Below, in pieces: positions 46,971 through 61,300 of a DNA stretch of 64,000 nucleotides (position 1 is its first letter; every line of letters starts with the position of its first letter). Origin of the DNA: Siderastrea radians (Eukaryota > Cnidaria > Anthozoa > Scleractinia > Rhizangiidae); the NCBI GenBank assembly GCA_964017195.1, contig OZ024890.1, positions 69,121,376-69,185,375 on the forward strand, read 5' to 3'. The position numbers and the translations under genes were made by a program. A model generated the notes under the pieces. That model was not told the DNA's origin. It ran no database searches and saw nothing but the letters and a program-made list of their open reading frames with translations.

Positions 46971-49396
46971 TTTGCTACACGTTTATACCAACGTGTAGCA
47001 CTGCGCCCCCTCCCCGCCCCAGCCTCCCTCAACCTTACTTCATCAACTTCCAGCCTAACCACCACTCACCAAATTTCTCTTCTAGCGAATACCAGCGCCA
47101 GATCCAAGTTCTTCAAAAAGGGGATAAACTTTGCCAGCGGTATATGGTAGATACTTGTTTGTAAACACTTAACCTGTCATAGGATGATTTATTGACTGAA
47201 TCCCAGGGGGGGGGGGAGGGGGGTAAATGAAGTTATTCAGTCTGAATAATGGGGCCCATCTCAGTTGCATGTGACCTGAAAAGCCAACCAGAAGAGTGTT
47301 TATTTTTAAAAAGCCTGGAGCCAAAAACACTCACAAGCTTCACCTCAACAAAAAAATCCCATGACACATTGTGTGTAAATTTCCATAAGGAAACTCGTGT
47401 AAAACCTTCCATGAGTCGGGTGATTATATTCCCGGCCAACCCCAGAGACCCGGGGGGCAGAGGGTGGGGTGAGAGAAATTTGAAACGGGGAAGAACACTT
47501 TTCTTCATTGATTTTCTTTCCACCAATCAACTTCCCTCACCCCACTAGATGTCCCTAGCTCTCTGAAAATGTATTCCCTGCTCGCAAACAAACTCAAGTT
47601 CACTTATGTCAACTTGAGCTTGCTTGCAAGCAGTATCTCCCCCGGGGGTGGGGGTGGACTAAGATTACAAGTGATAGGGAGTTGCGAAGGTTTTTGGGGG
47701 GGTTTGAGATTCTCGATTTTGGGATTTCTTTTGGTAAGAAAATTTTGGCAAGTATTTTTTCCGGTAGTTTGTGAGAGTGACTAGTAGTGACTACTACTGT
47801 AGATCTGGGAAAGTTTGTTGCGATAGTATGATAAATAGCAAAATATATGGGATCATTCAAAAAGTGCTCAGTTGTTCTTTGTTATTGTCATTTAATGCCT
47901 TCTGGGTACTTGTAAGGCTCCAAAATTCAGTACAGGATTTTTTGGGGTTTCAGTTTGGTCCAGAGGATTTTTTGGGGGTTTTAACTTATGTCCCCATTCG
48001 CACCTCTCCGTCAACTGAAATCCAGAGTCCCCCCCCCCCCCCCCAACACCGGGTATCTTGCTTGATCTTTCATGTTCCGTTATGAAAGCTCAGTCTCAGG
48101 GAAAGTTCAGGGACCTGAAGAGTACTACCAAATAAACGTGACAGGGCTGCTTATAGGACCGTTTTATTGCTTAGGGTGTTTTACCAAAACAAAAGCCCCA
48201 GCCTGTCACTTTGATAAGGGAGCAACTACCCTTATGGATGAGGAAGTCAAGTTCAAGATTAAAAAAATTATCCAACAAGAGCCCAAATTACCCCCCATGT
48301 ACCAAATAAACAAGGGTGTTGCAAAAGCCATTGTTAGCAAGTTTCTTTACAATCTTTTGCTTTATGTTTCTTGGTAATATTAACACCAAGAAAGAACCAG
48401 ATACACAGTGCCTATAGCAGGTAAAATATTTTGAAAAGATCAATGCTAATACAACTGAACTGTAACAGGGATGTTTATTTATTCATCCTACCATTTGTTA
48501 CAAGCTTTAAGTGTAGAGTTAACCAGCCAAATACCTGTCAGAATCTCATTAAGAGTACTCTAAAAATTGGAGGCCAAATTTCCCCCCCCCCTCCCCCAAA
48601 TACTAAAACTGCTTATCCCCCACTTACTCTCACAAGAGATAAACCTCACAACCCCTGTCATTTTTAAAACAGAGTACCCCTCCTTACTGGAACTGGGGCA
48701 AGAGCCCTACCATTGCCTCCTTGATGGGCCGCTCCCTCTGCTTAAATTGTGATATACCAAACAAGCAAGCCAGATAGCAAAGTAAAACCCCAAGAAAAAT
48801 TTCTGATGGAAATTACAGGCAATGTAAAGGACAAAGTCACAAGTACACTTTGTACTTTAGTACCTGTAACCTGTAGCCACAAGCATACATTATGGACATG
48901 TTCGTAATGGGAATTAGTTCTTGATTTGCCACAAAACAAACAGTGAGCTTGAGTGTTAGCAGCTATCCACGGCTGCTAACACTCAGGATCACTGTTTATT
49001 CTTATAATAGATCAAGGGGTAATGTCTGCCGCCGACATGACCATAGTGCCTCTTTGTGGCTACACGTTACCAAACAAGCATGCGTGGTACTTATGACATT
49101 GTCATTTTGGCCCATGACGTCCCACAAGTGTCATACTTTGTCACCATTGTTAAGGACATGACTACTCTCTGCTCCCTTGATATCCTTGTGTTGCCTTAGG
49201 CATCAAGCCTTGCAAAGCAACTTGGAAAGCAATGTTCCACACCACGACATTAAGAAGAAAAGTAAATGAAATTTCTCAAAAAAAAAAAAAAAAAAAAAAG
49301 CAGATAAGCAAGCTGCTCTAGATTTGTGATGACCAAAATTAATTGTAAAAAGACAATTATCCATAAGAAGCCCAGGTACTTATGTTCGAGTTTGGT
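46971..49396. other. low-complexity intergenic DNA and likely 3' UTR of the bromodomain gene
   Basis: Contains several G or C homopolymer tracts (about 47206, 47640, 48030, 48583), a 21-base A run (about 49279-49299) and no convincing coding exon. The part next to 49397 is presumably the 3' UTR of the neighbouring minus-strand gene; no polyadenylation signal could be chosen. Confidence 0.4.
48951..48987. repeat. stem-loop with 14-bp stem
   Basis: gagtgttagcagc and gctgctaacactc pair perfectly around an 8-base loop (tatccacg). No T run follows, and no element ends were recognised. Confidence 0.7.
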
Positions 49397-52300
49397 TTAT
49401 ACTGCAGCTCCATTAGAAGACTGGTTGGCTACTGAGGCATGGTCCTGTTCCACAGATTCAAGTTCTTTCTCTTCATATGTCTGACTTACTGGGCAAGCAA
49501 CTCCATTACACAGCTTAACATCTGTCTTTGTAAGTTTTGACGGCAGTGAAGTTTTCATGTCTGGGTGAAGCCCATTTGGTGTAGAGTCATCACTCTCCTC
49601 GCATCCTGCTGAATCACTGACACTTGTCTCGTAACATGTTAAGTCCAGCAAAAGTTCAGGAGAATTTTCATTTTCTTTCTCAGTATTATCTTTATTCTCA
49701 ATGCCATTACCTGCCAAATTTCCTGCTTCACATTTCCTGTCAGAGGATATTGTTTTTGAAGGTAACAAATCGCCCTTGCAGTTTTGATTATTTTGCTCCA
49801 AGTCTGTTTCCAGTGATGACACCAAAACTGTCCTTGTGTCTGTCACCTTCGTTGCAACACAATGCGATGCCAGAGTTTGTAACATTGTATGAGAAACTTC
49901 GGTGCTACATGCATGATGTGACTCCACATAAGAGGGCTGTTCATTTGGAGCCTTGATGTCTAAAGAAGTTGTTGTTCCCAGAGCAACTTGCTCATTAGTC
50001 ACTGGTGAAGCTCTGCTTGTTGTTTTTGACTCCGTGGAACTTGTGATCAATACTGTTGCATTACTCCCCATGGTGACAGTAGTAGCTGAGCCTTCTGTCG
50101 TTGACATTACTGTTGTCATTGTTGTTGTGACAACTGGTTTGCTTTCCATACCTACAGTAGCAGTTTTAGTTTCAGACGGTTTCACTCCTATTGGTGACAT
50201 TGCCACCTGCACAACTGGCTTATTGGAAGTAACAACAGAAGTAGTCTTTGGTTTCAATTCTAACAACCTCTGTCCAGCTGGCAGCACACTTGGTGATGTA
50301 ACTACTTTATCCCCACGTGCAATCTGTGCAATTTGATTTTTTCCCAAGATGGAAATACCTGTTCCAGATAACAGTGTTGCTGAACTTGTGGTTGTAGATG
50401 ATGCTAAAGTGCTTGGAGGTCTAATAACGACTACCTGTTGTGAGGCAGATGGCACAGACATGACCATAGCCCCTCCTTTAACTGCTACTGGCACGACCCC
50501 TCCTGTCCCCGGGTGTTTCACTAGAATAACAGGGGAATTATGTGGCAATGCACTTGTAGTAGCAACCTGACTTGTTTGCTTAGTAGTTGACAGTACATTA
50601 GCCAAACTTGTGGGTGCAGTGGAAATGACAACCTTATGAACTGGTGAGCTTGATAGATGAGATGCACTTGTGGTTGATATAGCAGCAAGTGAAGAGCTGG
50701 CAGGTACTGATGCCCCCATTGGAGTTGAGAGGGATGGGGAAACTATACACACTGAAGATGCAGCACTACTGCTTCCTTGTAAAGCAGTGTTCAAAGTATT
50801 TCCTTGAACCAAAAGCTGCTCTGAAACAGACACAGCTTTCACAACTTGCAGTGGAACTGATCCCCTAGTTGGAGTTGACAGTGATGAAGAAGAAGACGCC
50901 ACATTAACTGAAGTTGAGCTGCCAGCATTTTTCAACACGGCAGTGTTCAAAGGCTGCTGTGATGCAGGTACAGCTTTCAAGACTTGTAATGGGACCCCAG
51001 AGCTTGTCACAAACATAACCTTTCCCATACCTGGAATTGCAGCAGACAAATGAGCTTGGGACTGGAGATTTGGAGAGGCAATGGTGGAAGCTGTAGAACT
51101 AAGAACCTTGCAAACTATGCCAGTATGAGCTGAAGTGATGCTTTGGGTATGTGTTTTTGGTAGTGCAACTGTTGAACTGGGTGTAACCACCGTAGAAGAA
51201 CCTGGCTTGTTCAAGATAACTGGGAGTTTGGGTTGTAATCTCACAGAAGTTGTATTTTCCCCTGCCTGTGAGATGCTAGAAGAAGGCTGGGTCCCCAGTA
51301 CAAAAACTCCACCACTTGTTACAGTTTTGATACAACTACCAGCAGCCACAGTTTTATTCACAGAGGCAGCAGTGTTGTTGTTGGCTACCTGCAGTCCAGC
51401 TGGAACATGGCTAATTGGTTGCACATTTGCTTGCACTGTGGTTCTGGGTGAAGCCTTTTGGGGAACAGAAGTAGCCATTGTTTGAGAGACTGAAAGACTT
51501 TTGACATCTGTGACAGGTGGTGACTTCCTTCTCTTCTTCTTTAGTTTCAGAGGAGCTGTCTGAATAGAGATGGAGCAAGGATTGTCACCATCGACATGTG
51601 CACTTAATGTAGGCTGTTTATTTTCTTGAACAGCATTTGCTTCTTCTGCTTTTCTCTTTTGTGGGAGCACAATTGGCACTCCTGTGCTTTCTTTGTTCTC
51701 ACCAACTTCACCATCTTTGATTTTCTCATTAGGTGTTGGTGTTTTACTTTTCCTACCCTCTTCATCTTCTAGAACAAAATCTTCATCACTTGACATGTTC
51801 TTAGCACCAGCATCTTCGATTTCATCACCAAGGCTTTCTTCACTGCCCCACTCCTCCCCTTCTTCAGCTGGAATGTCCTCTTCTGAATAATACAAAATAA
51901 TATGAGCCACATGGAGTACTAATTATCTTAACTAATTATCTAAATTGTGAATTTTCACGATTTGTACGGTTTGTGAGGCCATCTACTGTACATCATAAGA
52001 GGAGAACAAGGGAGGAAAACTGCATTTAAGAGTGGCCCAGCACCGAGCTGATTTTCACCCAGAAATTCCTATCCCTCAGCTTCCTAACCACAAAAAAGGC
52101 AAGCTGTCAGAGTGGTCAAAGTTTCTTCTCATAACATTCAATTGGAAATGCATCGAAAACTTAATGCGAGAGCCGCAGAATAACTAAAGCCTGCAGTGCA
52201 CTTGATGATTTTCTTCAAATTCTCTTCACCTACCAAGCTTAACCCTTTAAGTGCCAATGGTGACAAGCATCTAATTTCTCCTCACAGTATTAATACTTGA

Positions 52301-55300
52301 TCAAACATACAGGTTATGAGAATAAAGGAAATGATCAGCAAACATGAAATGTCTTGATGTTTGTGCAAATTCTCTTAACTAGTACCATAAGAAATGTATG
52401 GAGAACACTAAGGAGAATATGCATATTGATATTGGGGCTTCAAGGGTTAAGAAGAATAAGGATATTGTAAAGGAGAAGTCAAACATAGGCACGCAATGCG
52501 CGCAGAGCTAATGACGGTTTTTTTTTTCACTATATGGTGAAATTTATCCTGACAACCTATGGGTTTTACACCTGCGGTAAGTCCCACCTTAACCCCTCAG
52601 CCCCGCCTTCCCCCGCCCCCACCAAAAAATCTTGTGGTTATCCACTATAATACCTGGTCATGATCGAGCAGCGTGACTACGTGACAGTCAATTATAGCAT
52701 GACATCAAAATTGCGCGTGGAGTAAAGAAACCGAAGAAAGCTGTTTGTTTCACTGTTCTTCAAAGACAACATAGGCAAAAACACTCATCGTCGAAAAATA
52801 CTGCATACATAATTTAGGCAAAGATCAGTGGAAAGTTAACAATTTTACTTCAGAAATAAAATGTAAGTTGCAGTTGAACCTTTTAATTTCTTACTTCTAC
52901 CGGTGAATATCCATTACGTTTTCAGAGCTCATGGACGGTCAACTTTCCATAGGGTGCCATTTTGACGCTCTGCGTGATTTGCGTGACATGTGACTCCTTT
53001 TACTCGTACTACCATGCAGCTCTTAACAACCTCTAATTTTATTGGACCTTGGTATCACGCAGCTCTATTGTTTTCAGGGCTAGGGTCCATTGTTCTGTTG
53101 TTTGTTCTATTGTTTTCTCAGCAAATCAGAGAAGACCTTGTAAGAGCTGCGTACCGCCGTTTAATTTGTTGGTTTTCAGACATTTCAATCAACCACCTAC
53201 GTTCTACGTATTGCCAAAACAACAGTCTGCCATCAAATGTACGTTTCTTATATGAACAAAATTTTCTTCGAAATCGGTTTGAACTAGCATTTATAAACAC
53301 GACTGAGATACTTTTGCAACTATATTTATTTCCCTGTAGATTGAAGTTGCTTGCTTTGTAGTCAAGTCGGCTTTAGTAATGTTCATTTTTTTGCTTTGCA
53401 AATCAACCAAAGCATGTTTACATTTGTAAATTTCCCACGTCATGGTACAAAGTTATTTTAAGCTCATGTGTTTATTTTGGGTCTCAACCTACAGCAGAAT
53501 AAATTTCGTTTGCTTTGCCTTCGAAAAGTACGAAAATGTTCACTCAAAGGTAAGTTACCAGTTGCGTCTGAGAATCACGTTGCACACTATGAAAATCGAT
53601 TCGCGTAGCGCGAGATTCACTGAAGTGGCAATTTTGGCACAAATTAGAAACAATTATCCTGCGCGAAACCAATCAATCTCATGAAGCGGTTTTAACCGTT
53701 TAGCAACTGCACTTCGGTCCTTTGCTACCACTCTGAGACAGAAAGATTTGATGTGTTTCTGGTTTTCGTTTATGCAAATATCTTTGAGCGTATGAGTTTG
53801 AGTTTGCGAGTTTTACAAATCCGTAGCGACTTATCTTACATCGCAATCGACCATGAATTTCGATTGCATTCGCGACATGTTTTGCCAAATTTCTTTGGCT
53901 TTGTCGTTAATAGAACATGAAAATCAACTGGCCGAGTTTTACAATCCCTGTACGACTCACATTCAACACATTTACCCGTTAGTTTGCCATAAACAAGTTG
54001 ATTGAGGTTTACACTCGCGGCATTAGTGACACGTCCCCTTAAACAGAGATAAACATGTCTTTGAGTTTTCTTTTAGCAAGCGACATATCTTGAATTCTGT
54101 TCGCTTCAATAAAGTAAAACGATTGAGTTTGTAAGCAAACAAGACAAAAACCTTCAGTTCACTAAAACTGATGGGCCCAAATTGACTTCACATCACAAAT
54201 TTGCATAACTTCAAAACAAATGTGTGTAATTTGAAACCTGTCACCAATGCATGATGCCACACAGGGCGCAGAGGAGTAATATTATTTTGACTGTAATGCT
54301 GTCTAAATTCATTGCACAAATTCAAAACAATAAACGTGACTTAACAAAGCGTCATGCTATCTAGTTACGCCTCTGTTGAAATTCTACCCGCAAGACGAAA
54401 ACCGTATACAGCAGTTACTGTGGGCGTATCACCAGTAACTAACAGCCGTCTAACAGTAAAGAAAGAGACAAGGGACGAAAGTAATTTCGGTCCAAATTTT
54501 TTAATCCCCAATAAATCGCCACACTTCCAACAAAAGGCCTCGTTTTCGGCAAGTGAAATTGAAATAATACTTTCTACCAAGGCAGATTAAAAGTTTAATC
54601 AGAAAGTAGCGAATTTTTGGAGTTGAATGGCCCACTTTCGTTCGATGTGGACCGGAGGATACCGGTGACGGAAATGCATCACCAATTACATAACAAAGCA
54701 TTATGCGCAGGATCGGAAGCGATTTGACAAGTCGGTCTTTCAGAACAGTACGCAAAAGCTTAGCAACGCTATTCCGGGACGCGTAACAAGATAGCATGAC
54801 GCTCTGTTCAGTCATGTTCAGTTGTTTTGAATCAACAAGATCGATTTGCGCGATGAATTTAGCCAGCATTCCGGTCAAATCTGACTCCTCTCCACCCTGC
54901 GGTCACATTTGATGTTGTTCAAAAGCCTTAAATAAAATACATTAAATATTTTGTCAAAGCTTCATGTTCACACCGATTGAGACTGAAAACGACTCACCAG
55001 AAAATCAGTTACGTCGCGTACTGAAATTTCTAACCAATTTTTGAAGAGAGATTCGTTTTCCAATTTCAAGTTTTTACTCATCTGCCCATTATCTTGTGGT
55101 AAATAGCGTTTCCCGAAGAATGCTTTCTATCGTTGTAACGAACTACCAGCTGATCAGCCATTGTTTTGAATTTGAATTGATTTCACTTCCTCTCAGCATG
55201 CAGAAAATCCTCTTCCGTTTCCGTCACCAGTATGTTACGGTCCACATCAAACGAATCACGTGGTATTGGTTTCTTCCCTTGTCATTTTTTCTTCTCGGCA

Positions 55301-58300
55301 CTTTTTGCTTCGCTTTCTGATAACATCACCCTTTGGGCGACCATTGTCGGCCTTTCGTCTTGTGGATAGAATTTCACCAGACCCGTAACTAGATAGCACG
55401 ACGCTTTGTTCAGTCACGTTCATTGTTTCGAATAACTAGATCGATTTGCGTGATGAATTTAGCCAGCATTACATTCAAATATGTCGCCTCTGCGCCCTGT
55501 GGATGCCATCCAAAATCAAGAACTTTCGAAGGTTTACGGAGGAATTTGTTAACCCTCAGCCTATTCTCACATCACTTTCATTCACTATAAAACTTGATTC
55601 TATCGATTGAAAACATATGTACCAAAGACAGTTGACGAGCCACTTGTTGCATGTTGACAAAGCAACGTGCGCGCTTCGGATCAGCTGTTCGGATCACAAG
55701 ATCGGCAAGTTTGCTCTCCTCAGTTTTCTGCAATCTCAATTTCGATAGATCATTCTCAAAGTTAAAATGAAGACACACGAGAGCAATGAAATATTATTAG
55801 TTAACTAATCCAGCAGATTTCGGTAACAAATGCATTTCTCTGTTGATCAAGACTTGCCAGTGCAAAATACTTAAAAGCCCAGGGGTTGCACTCCCATGTA
55901 AAGTGTATGGGTATGTGCTGCTGATGAGGTAAGGGTTTCAGTGTCCCGCTGGCACACTCCCGCCCAACATTTCACAGAATATCCCCTCTGGAAGATTGAA
56001 GACAGATACCGTAAATCGGAAAGTGCGGTTTTCTAGCTTTGAAGACATTAGCCATGATGTCACTTTCATGACGTCATTGGCTAGAAATTGATCACTCATA
56101 CCTGGTTCATCCTCTGGTTCAGGTTCCTGACTCTCCTTCATGATCTTTATCTTTGCCTTGCTCTGCAACTTGCTAAATGACATCTCATACTTCTCCAATT
56201 CCTCAACCAAGGCTAACAGAGTTTGATGCAGTTCCACTTCACATCGCTTCCTAGGGGGTGGTGGTTTGGGCTTTCTACCACGTTTCTTAGGGGGAGGTGG
56301 TGGCTCATCAAATTTCTCACAAAGCTTTTTCAAGGTTTCAACATCATATGCAACAAGTTCAAAGCCCTCAGCAATTGTGTTCTTTGGCTCTGGTGGGGTT
56401 TCTTCTTCAGCAGTGGGTGGAGGTGTTGGAGGTGAAGTGGTTTCTGGCTCAGGTGATGGTGTCCTATTCCTCAGCTACATGTGAAGATAGTACTCAGTGA
56501 ATATTTTGATGAATACTTTGTGAGTGGAGTTGGTAATGCCAGTGAAAAAATAGTCAAGGAGGTGTTAGTCACTGCTAGCCAACTGTAACTAAAATGCAGT
56601 GTCAGTAACCTAATTTGAGATGTTTTGTCAACAATCATGTATTTGAAGTTTGGAACCGGTGATGCAAACAAAGTGAGTTGATTGTTACCAGACAAATCTT
56701 TTTGGCATTCAAACAAATTCATGGCTGTAAAATTAACAAGTTTCTGGTTGACAGGTTCCTATGTACCAATGCGGGAGGTGTGCCTAACGCACATTCAAAC
56801 TTGCAAAATGTTCAAGGACAAAACATGCTGTTTGACACCAAATTAGTAGGGCATGTTTTTTGGCGATCTGTCTACACTTCGATGAAGTTGAAGGTATGTT
56901 TTGCTTTAGACCAGACATGAGTCCTTTAAAAACATTCAACAAAACCCTGTGGTCATTGAGGCTAGACAAAGCCCACAGTGACTTAACATACTTGATTGAT
57001 GTATTTTTTTTTACCTTTCTAAGTCTTGTATTTCTCCTGTGTTGAGTGGGTGTGGCAGGCCTTGCTGGAGTCACTTTGGCTTTTGCCTTAGCTGGTGATG
57101 GGGGTGGGGGTCGTGATACCTTAAACACAAAAATGCCGTTAGCTCTACAAGAAATAGACTTATCTGTAAGGTAGATTTCTATTGCTGTGTTTTTTTTTGT
57201 GTGTAAGCATGTTAAGCTTTGTACATGCATTTCTCACTTGAACAAGGACTGTTTCTTGGTATTAATTTTGAAGAAAAGTCCAAAACTTCCAGGGATTTTT
57301 TCACATTTCTTTGAAGCCAATCAGCTTGAGATTATGACACAAAATTTGAAAGCAATCATATCTGGTTGAACTGCCTAACAGTTAAACAGACATTTAGTTC
57401 ATCTTACTCAAGAACAAAGTTTAATTTAACTTTATTTTTTGGGGTACCTCTGGATACCAGTCTCAGGGCTGCAAATAATTTTTCCTCCTTGAAAGGACAT
57501 ATGTCCGACCAAGTCTCCATTTTGGTCGCACAAACAGATACGTGGTCGGACGTTTCCTTTTTAAACTATTATTTTAAAGCCTTTTTGAAAGAATTATTTC
57601 TGAGCATTATTTACCTGTTATTTGGTTAAAAAATGTGTCCAGACATAAGGTCTGACTAAAGTTAAGTTTTCGTCGGACATGGGCCGATTTGAGTTGGACA
57701 TTGTCCAGTGACCGACAGTTATTTGCAGCTCTGCAGTTTTGTGACCAAATGAGAGACCCTGGTTAAACAAAGTTACTTACTCACATTATAAAAAGTGGTG
57801 AGAGTACAGGTGTAGTACACTGTTTTCTTACTAGAGTGAGCAGATGAAAAACTAATTCAAATGGGATTTCTTGAAGGCAGTCAGTGAATGGAGTTGGTGA
57901 TTGCATCCAAGTGGCTGCTGAAAGGAAATTTTCTACTGTATAACTGTATAAGGGTGCACCACATTTTATTGCATACCTTCTTCTTTCTTTTGCTTAACGT
58001 TGGAACTTCCAAAGGACACTGCTTGTAAATTCGCAAATCAGAAGCTGAGAAGATAGGAAAGTAAATGTATGACCAGTTGTCAGCATCATTTCCAAGTACC
58101 AGTTCCCTTTGTTCAGTTGGAGCAATGGTGGCAAGATGCTCACGGAAATCATAGTCTCTGACCTGGAAAAAAAAGAAAAAAAAAACATGTTGGTATGCAT
58201 TGGTGCATTTTCAAGAAATTGTTAGTAGTAAAACGGCTATGAGTCCCCAGTTAGCATCCTGTCTTTACCGGGTGCTAGGTCACCCATACACACGCAAAGA

Positions 58301-61300
58301 AACCAACCCATGTACAACAAACTGGGGCAATTTTACAAAAATATTAATAAGCATTTGTTGATTTTGTGCCAAAATAACCACTTCTGTCCATTGCAATAAG
58401 CCAGCCCTTCAAGTGATAACAGACATTTTCATTTCACACTTCTATGAAAGCATTTCCTGCTTTAATTAAATATAAATGTTTTTCTTCACAACAAGTTGAG
58501 CTTTAGCAGGGTTAGAAACTAAAATTTTGGAGCACTCGCCATCCGGGCGAGTGACCTTCAAATTGCACTCGCCCAGATCAGTTTTCACGCGCCCATTCTC
58601 CTCCATAAAAAAAAAGAAAAAAATTGCTCCCCGCTCCTCCCCCCATGAATAATAAGCTTGTGTACCCATCAATAAATTTACTCAAGGTGAGAACGTTCTG
58701 CATTTCTAACGCTTTTCTGTGCTCAGTGCACCATCCATAAGTCATTAATACCTTTTTTTGCGAGTGGGCGAGCGCCAATGTCCAACCCTGGCTTTAGCCA
58801 AAGTTGATCATAATGAAATGTTCACCAGAAACTAATAAAATGACAAAGAAATAGGTTTTTGTAACTATGATATGAAAATACCAATGGTTGAACTGTTGAT
58901 GCCACCGAGCTTCACTTACCAGACTGTTGTCACAGAGGCATTTGAGAATCCAGACTCGTTGATGGAGAGTTAGATCCAAATAGGACTTTTCCAAAAGAGG
59001 ATTTACTTCACCTGTAAAACATGACAATGATTGTAGAGATCAGTCAAACTGCTGGGAGTGAATTTCTAAGGAATCCCCATCGAGAAGAGTGTCTTTTAAA
59101 ATACCCAAATGGTATAACTTTGGTGTTCATGTCTCAAGAACAATCCAATGCTGATTTACCATGTACCAGTATCGGTGACAAAGTAGCTACCTGTTGTACT
59201 GTAACAAACTGATAATAAAATCCTGTTAAAACAAAATCAACTCAACTCACCCAACACTTCAAATAAAGCTGTGTCCAAGCCACATTGATGACAAGCCTAG
59301 AATAAAAAGAGTTGGCATTACAATGGAAGAATATTCGTTCCACTTGTAAATGTAGCAGTGGCAAAAAAAACTTGAATTTTGAAGGTCAAACTGTACATAC
59401 ACACAAAAAAATTATTGAGTTAAATCTATAAAAAACAAACAAACAAACAAACAAACAAACCATAACACACAACAACAAAAACAACAACAGGAACAAAAAC
59501 AAATTGCAGCTTCCCTCATAATCACAAAAAAACCCACTTGGTTTTGGGTAGTAGGGAAGCAGCCATTTACATGTATTGCAGGGCTTTCTAAGGAGACTGC
59601 CTACTCAATGTTGCTATATGTATATAATACACTAAGTTGGACAGGAAGGGGGACAGGGCAGGCACAAAACTCCCCCATTCATGCCCCTCTTTTATCTTTA
59701 ATCCCCTATCCACTTCCTTCTGAGTTCTTGCTATGGCCTGCTCTTCTCCACTCTTAACTACAAATTGCCAGGGAAACTATAAGATTTGGGCCTGATGAAA
59801 GTTTTTAGCTTTCTCTCTTCATTTTATTAGAAACAACTTCTTGAAGATAATCAGTGCATACTAACCAATTCCTGGCCATCTTTCTCAGTAGCTTTATACC
59901 AGCTGTTCACTCTGTCACACAATTTGGCTTCCCAGACTTTGAATTTCATTGGAGGCTTCTTAAACAAGCTATTGAGAAGGAATTCATTAAGAGATTATAA
60001 GTTCACACAGTCACAAATTTCACTCCCATTGCTGTCCAAGTCAGCAAAATAAAAAATTTGCGCAGAAAAAGAAACAGCTAAGCTCCGCAACAAGGCACTC
60101 AGTAACTGGTATGACTGAATACAACAGATGGGACCAAAATGCTAAAAGATGCTGAAAAAGTTTGTTGTAAAACAATGTAATTGTGGATGTGTACAGTTGC
60201 AATCTACATGTAGCTCGAGGTAACATTTTTAGGCCAAACATAATCATGACAAAAACATCGGACTGTTGGTACCAGATTTCTCACCTCTTCCTCTGATGTG
60301 GAGTAAGCAAAAGAGCTGTGAATATTCTAGCCAGCAACGAAGACTTGTTAGCATAAACAAATCCAAGCTCAAGCTCTGTAACGCTAAGATCTTGAATGTA
60401 TAGAACATCTTTTAACAGAAATAACAAGCCAGCCAGTGAGGGAATCTGTTGAGCATGAAAATATTCACAGTATTTAGAATTAGTACTTGAAAGAGAGTAT
60501 GCTGGAACCTACTGAAGGAAAGTTACATGTACCTCAGAATGAGCAGTCATACAAGTAAGTTTAGTTCACACTCATTGTATATCCACTGTGTCTAACATCT
60601 CCATTATTTGGCCACTTCAGTTGAGGCCTTTTTTGCTTACTGCAAAAACTGGAACTGGTTATTTTTGGGTTAGCAGAATAAGTTTCTTGTAATTTAAAAA
60701 GATTGAGACTGAAATATACAGTTTGTGTTAAAGATTGCTTATAGCCCAAGTCTGAAATGGGTAATATTGATAATGACAATCACTTGGTAATTTTCTGCAG
60801 TCTGAGTTACTTTTTGTAGTAGACTGGACAAGAATTATTAAAATCTCAAGAATAAAAATCTGCAAAAGATGCCATATGGTAACATGTCTATAGTGTCAGT
60901 GAAGTGGAGTCTAAACATAAATTAAAAGAGGAACTTTTTGCAAATCTCCACCTCCCACATGGAGTGCAGTTGTTTGACCACATCAGCTCCAAGCTCCTTC
61001 TCCTCCCAATCAGCTAGATCTTGAAGCAGAACCAAATTAGCTTCCTTCTTTTCCTTCTCACGAATCCGACGACGCTCACGCTCTTCTATGTCCTCCTGGA
61101 TCCTTAGATGTGTAAGCAAAGAGGATGAGTCCTCCCCATTTATCATTTTGACGTAGGAATTACGTGGAGCAGTCCGTCGACGACCAGTCCCTAGTAATTG
61201 CAAGACAGAAAAGAGAAATCTATTTGTTGTTTTGTTGGTAACTTTAAGGACAGTGCCTCCTAATAGAGATGTATTTTTGCAAATGTTATGACTATGGGGA

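Noticed and set aside
49624..51485. Plus-strand frames within the bromodomain gene's last exon
   Set aside because: Antisense shadows of a Ser/Thr-rich coding exon.
52990..53361. 123-codon plus-strand frame with a hydrophobic segment
   Set aside because: No recognised domain, lies in an intron of the opposite strand, no splice or start support.
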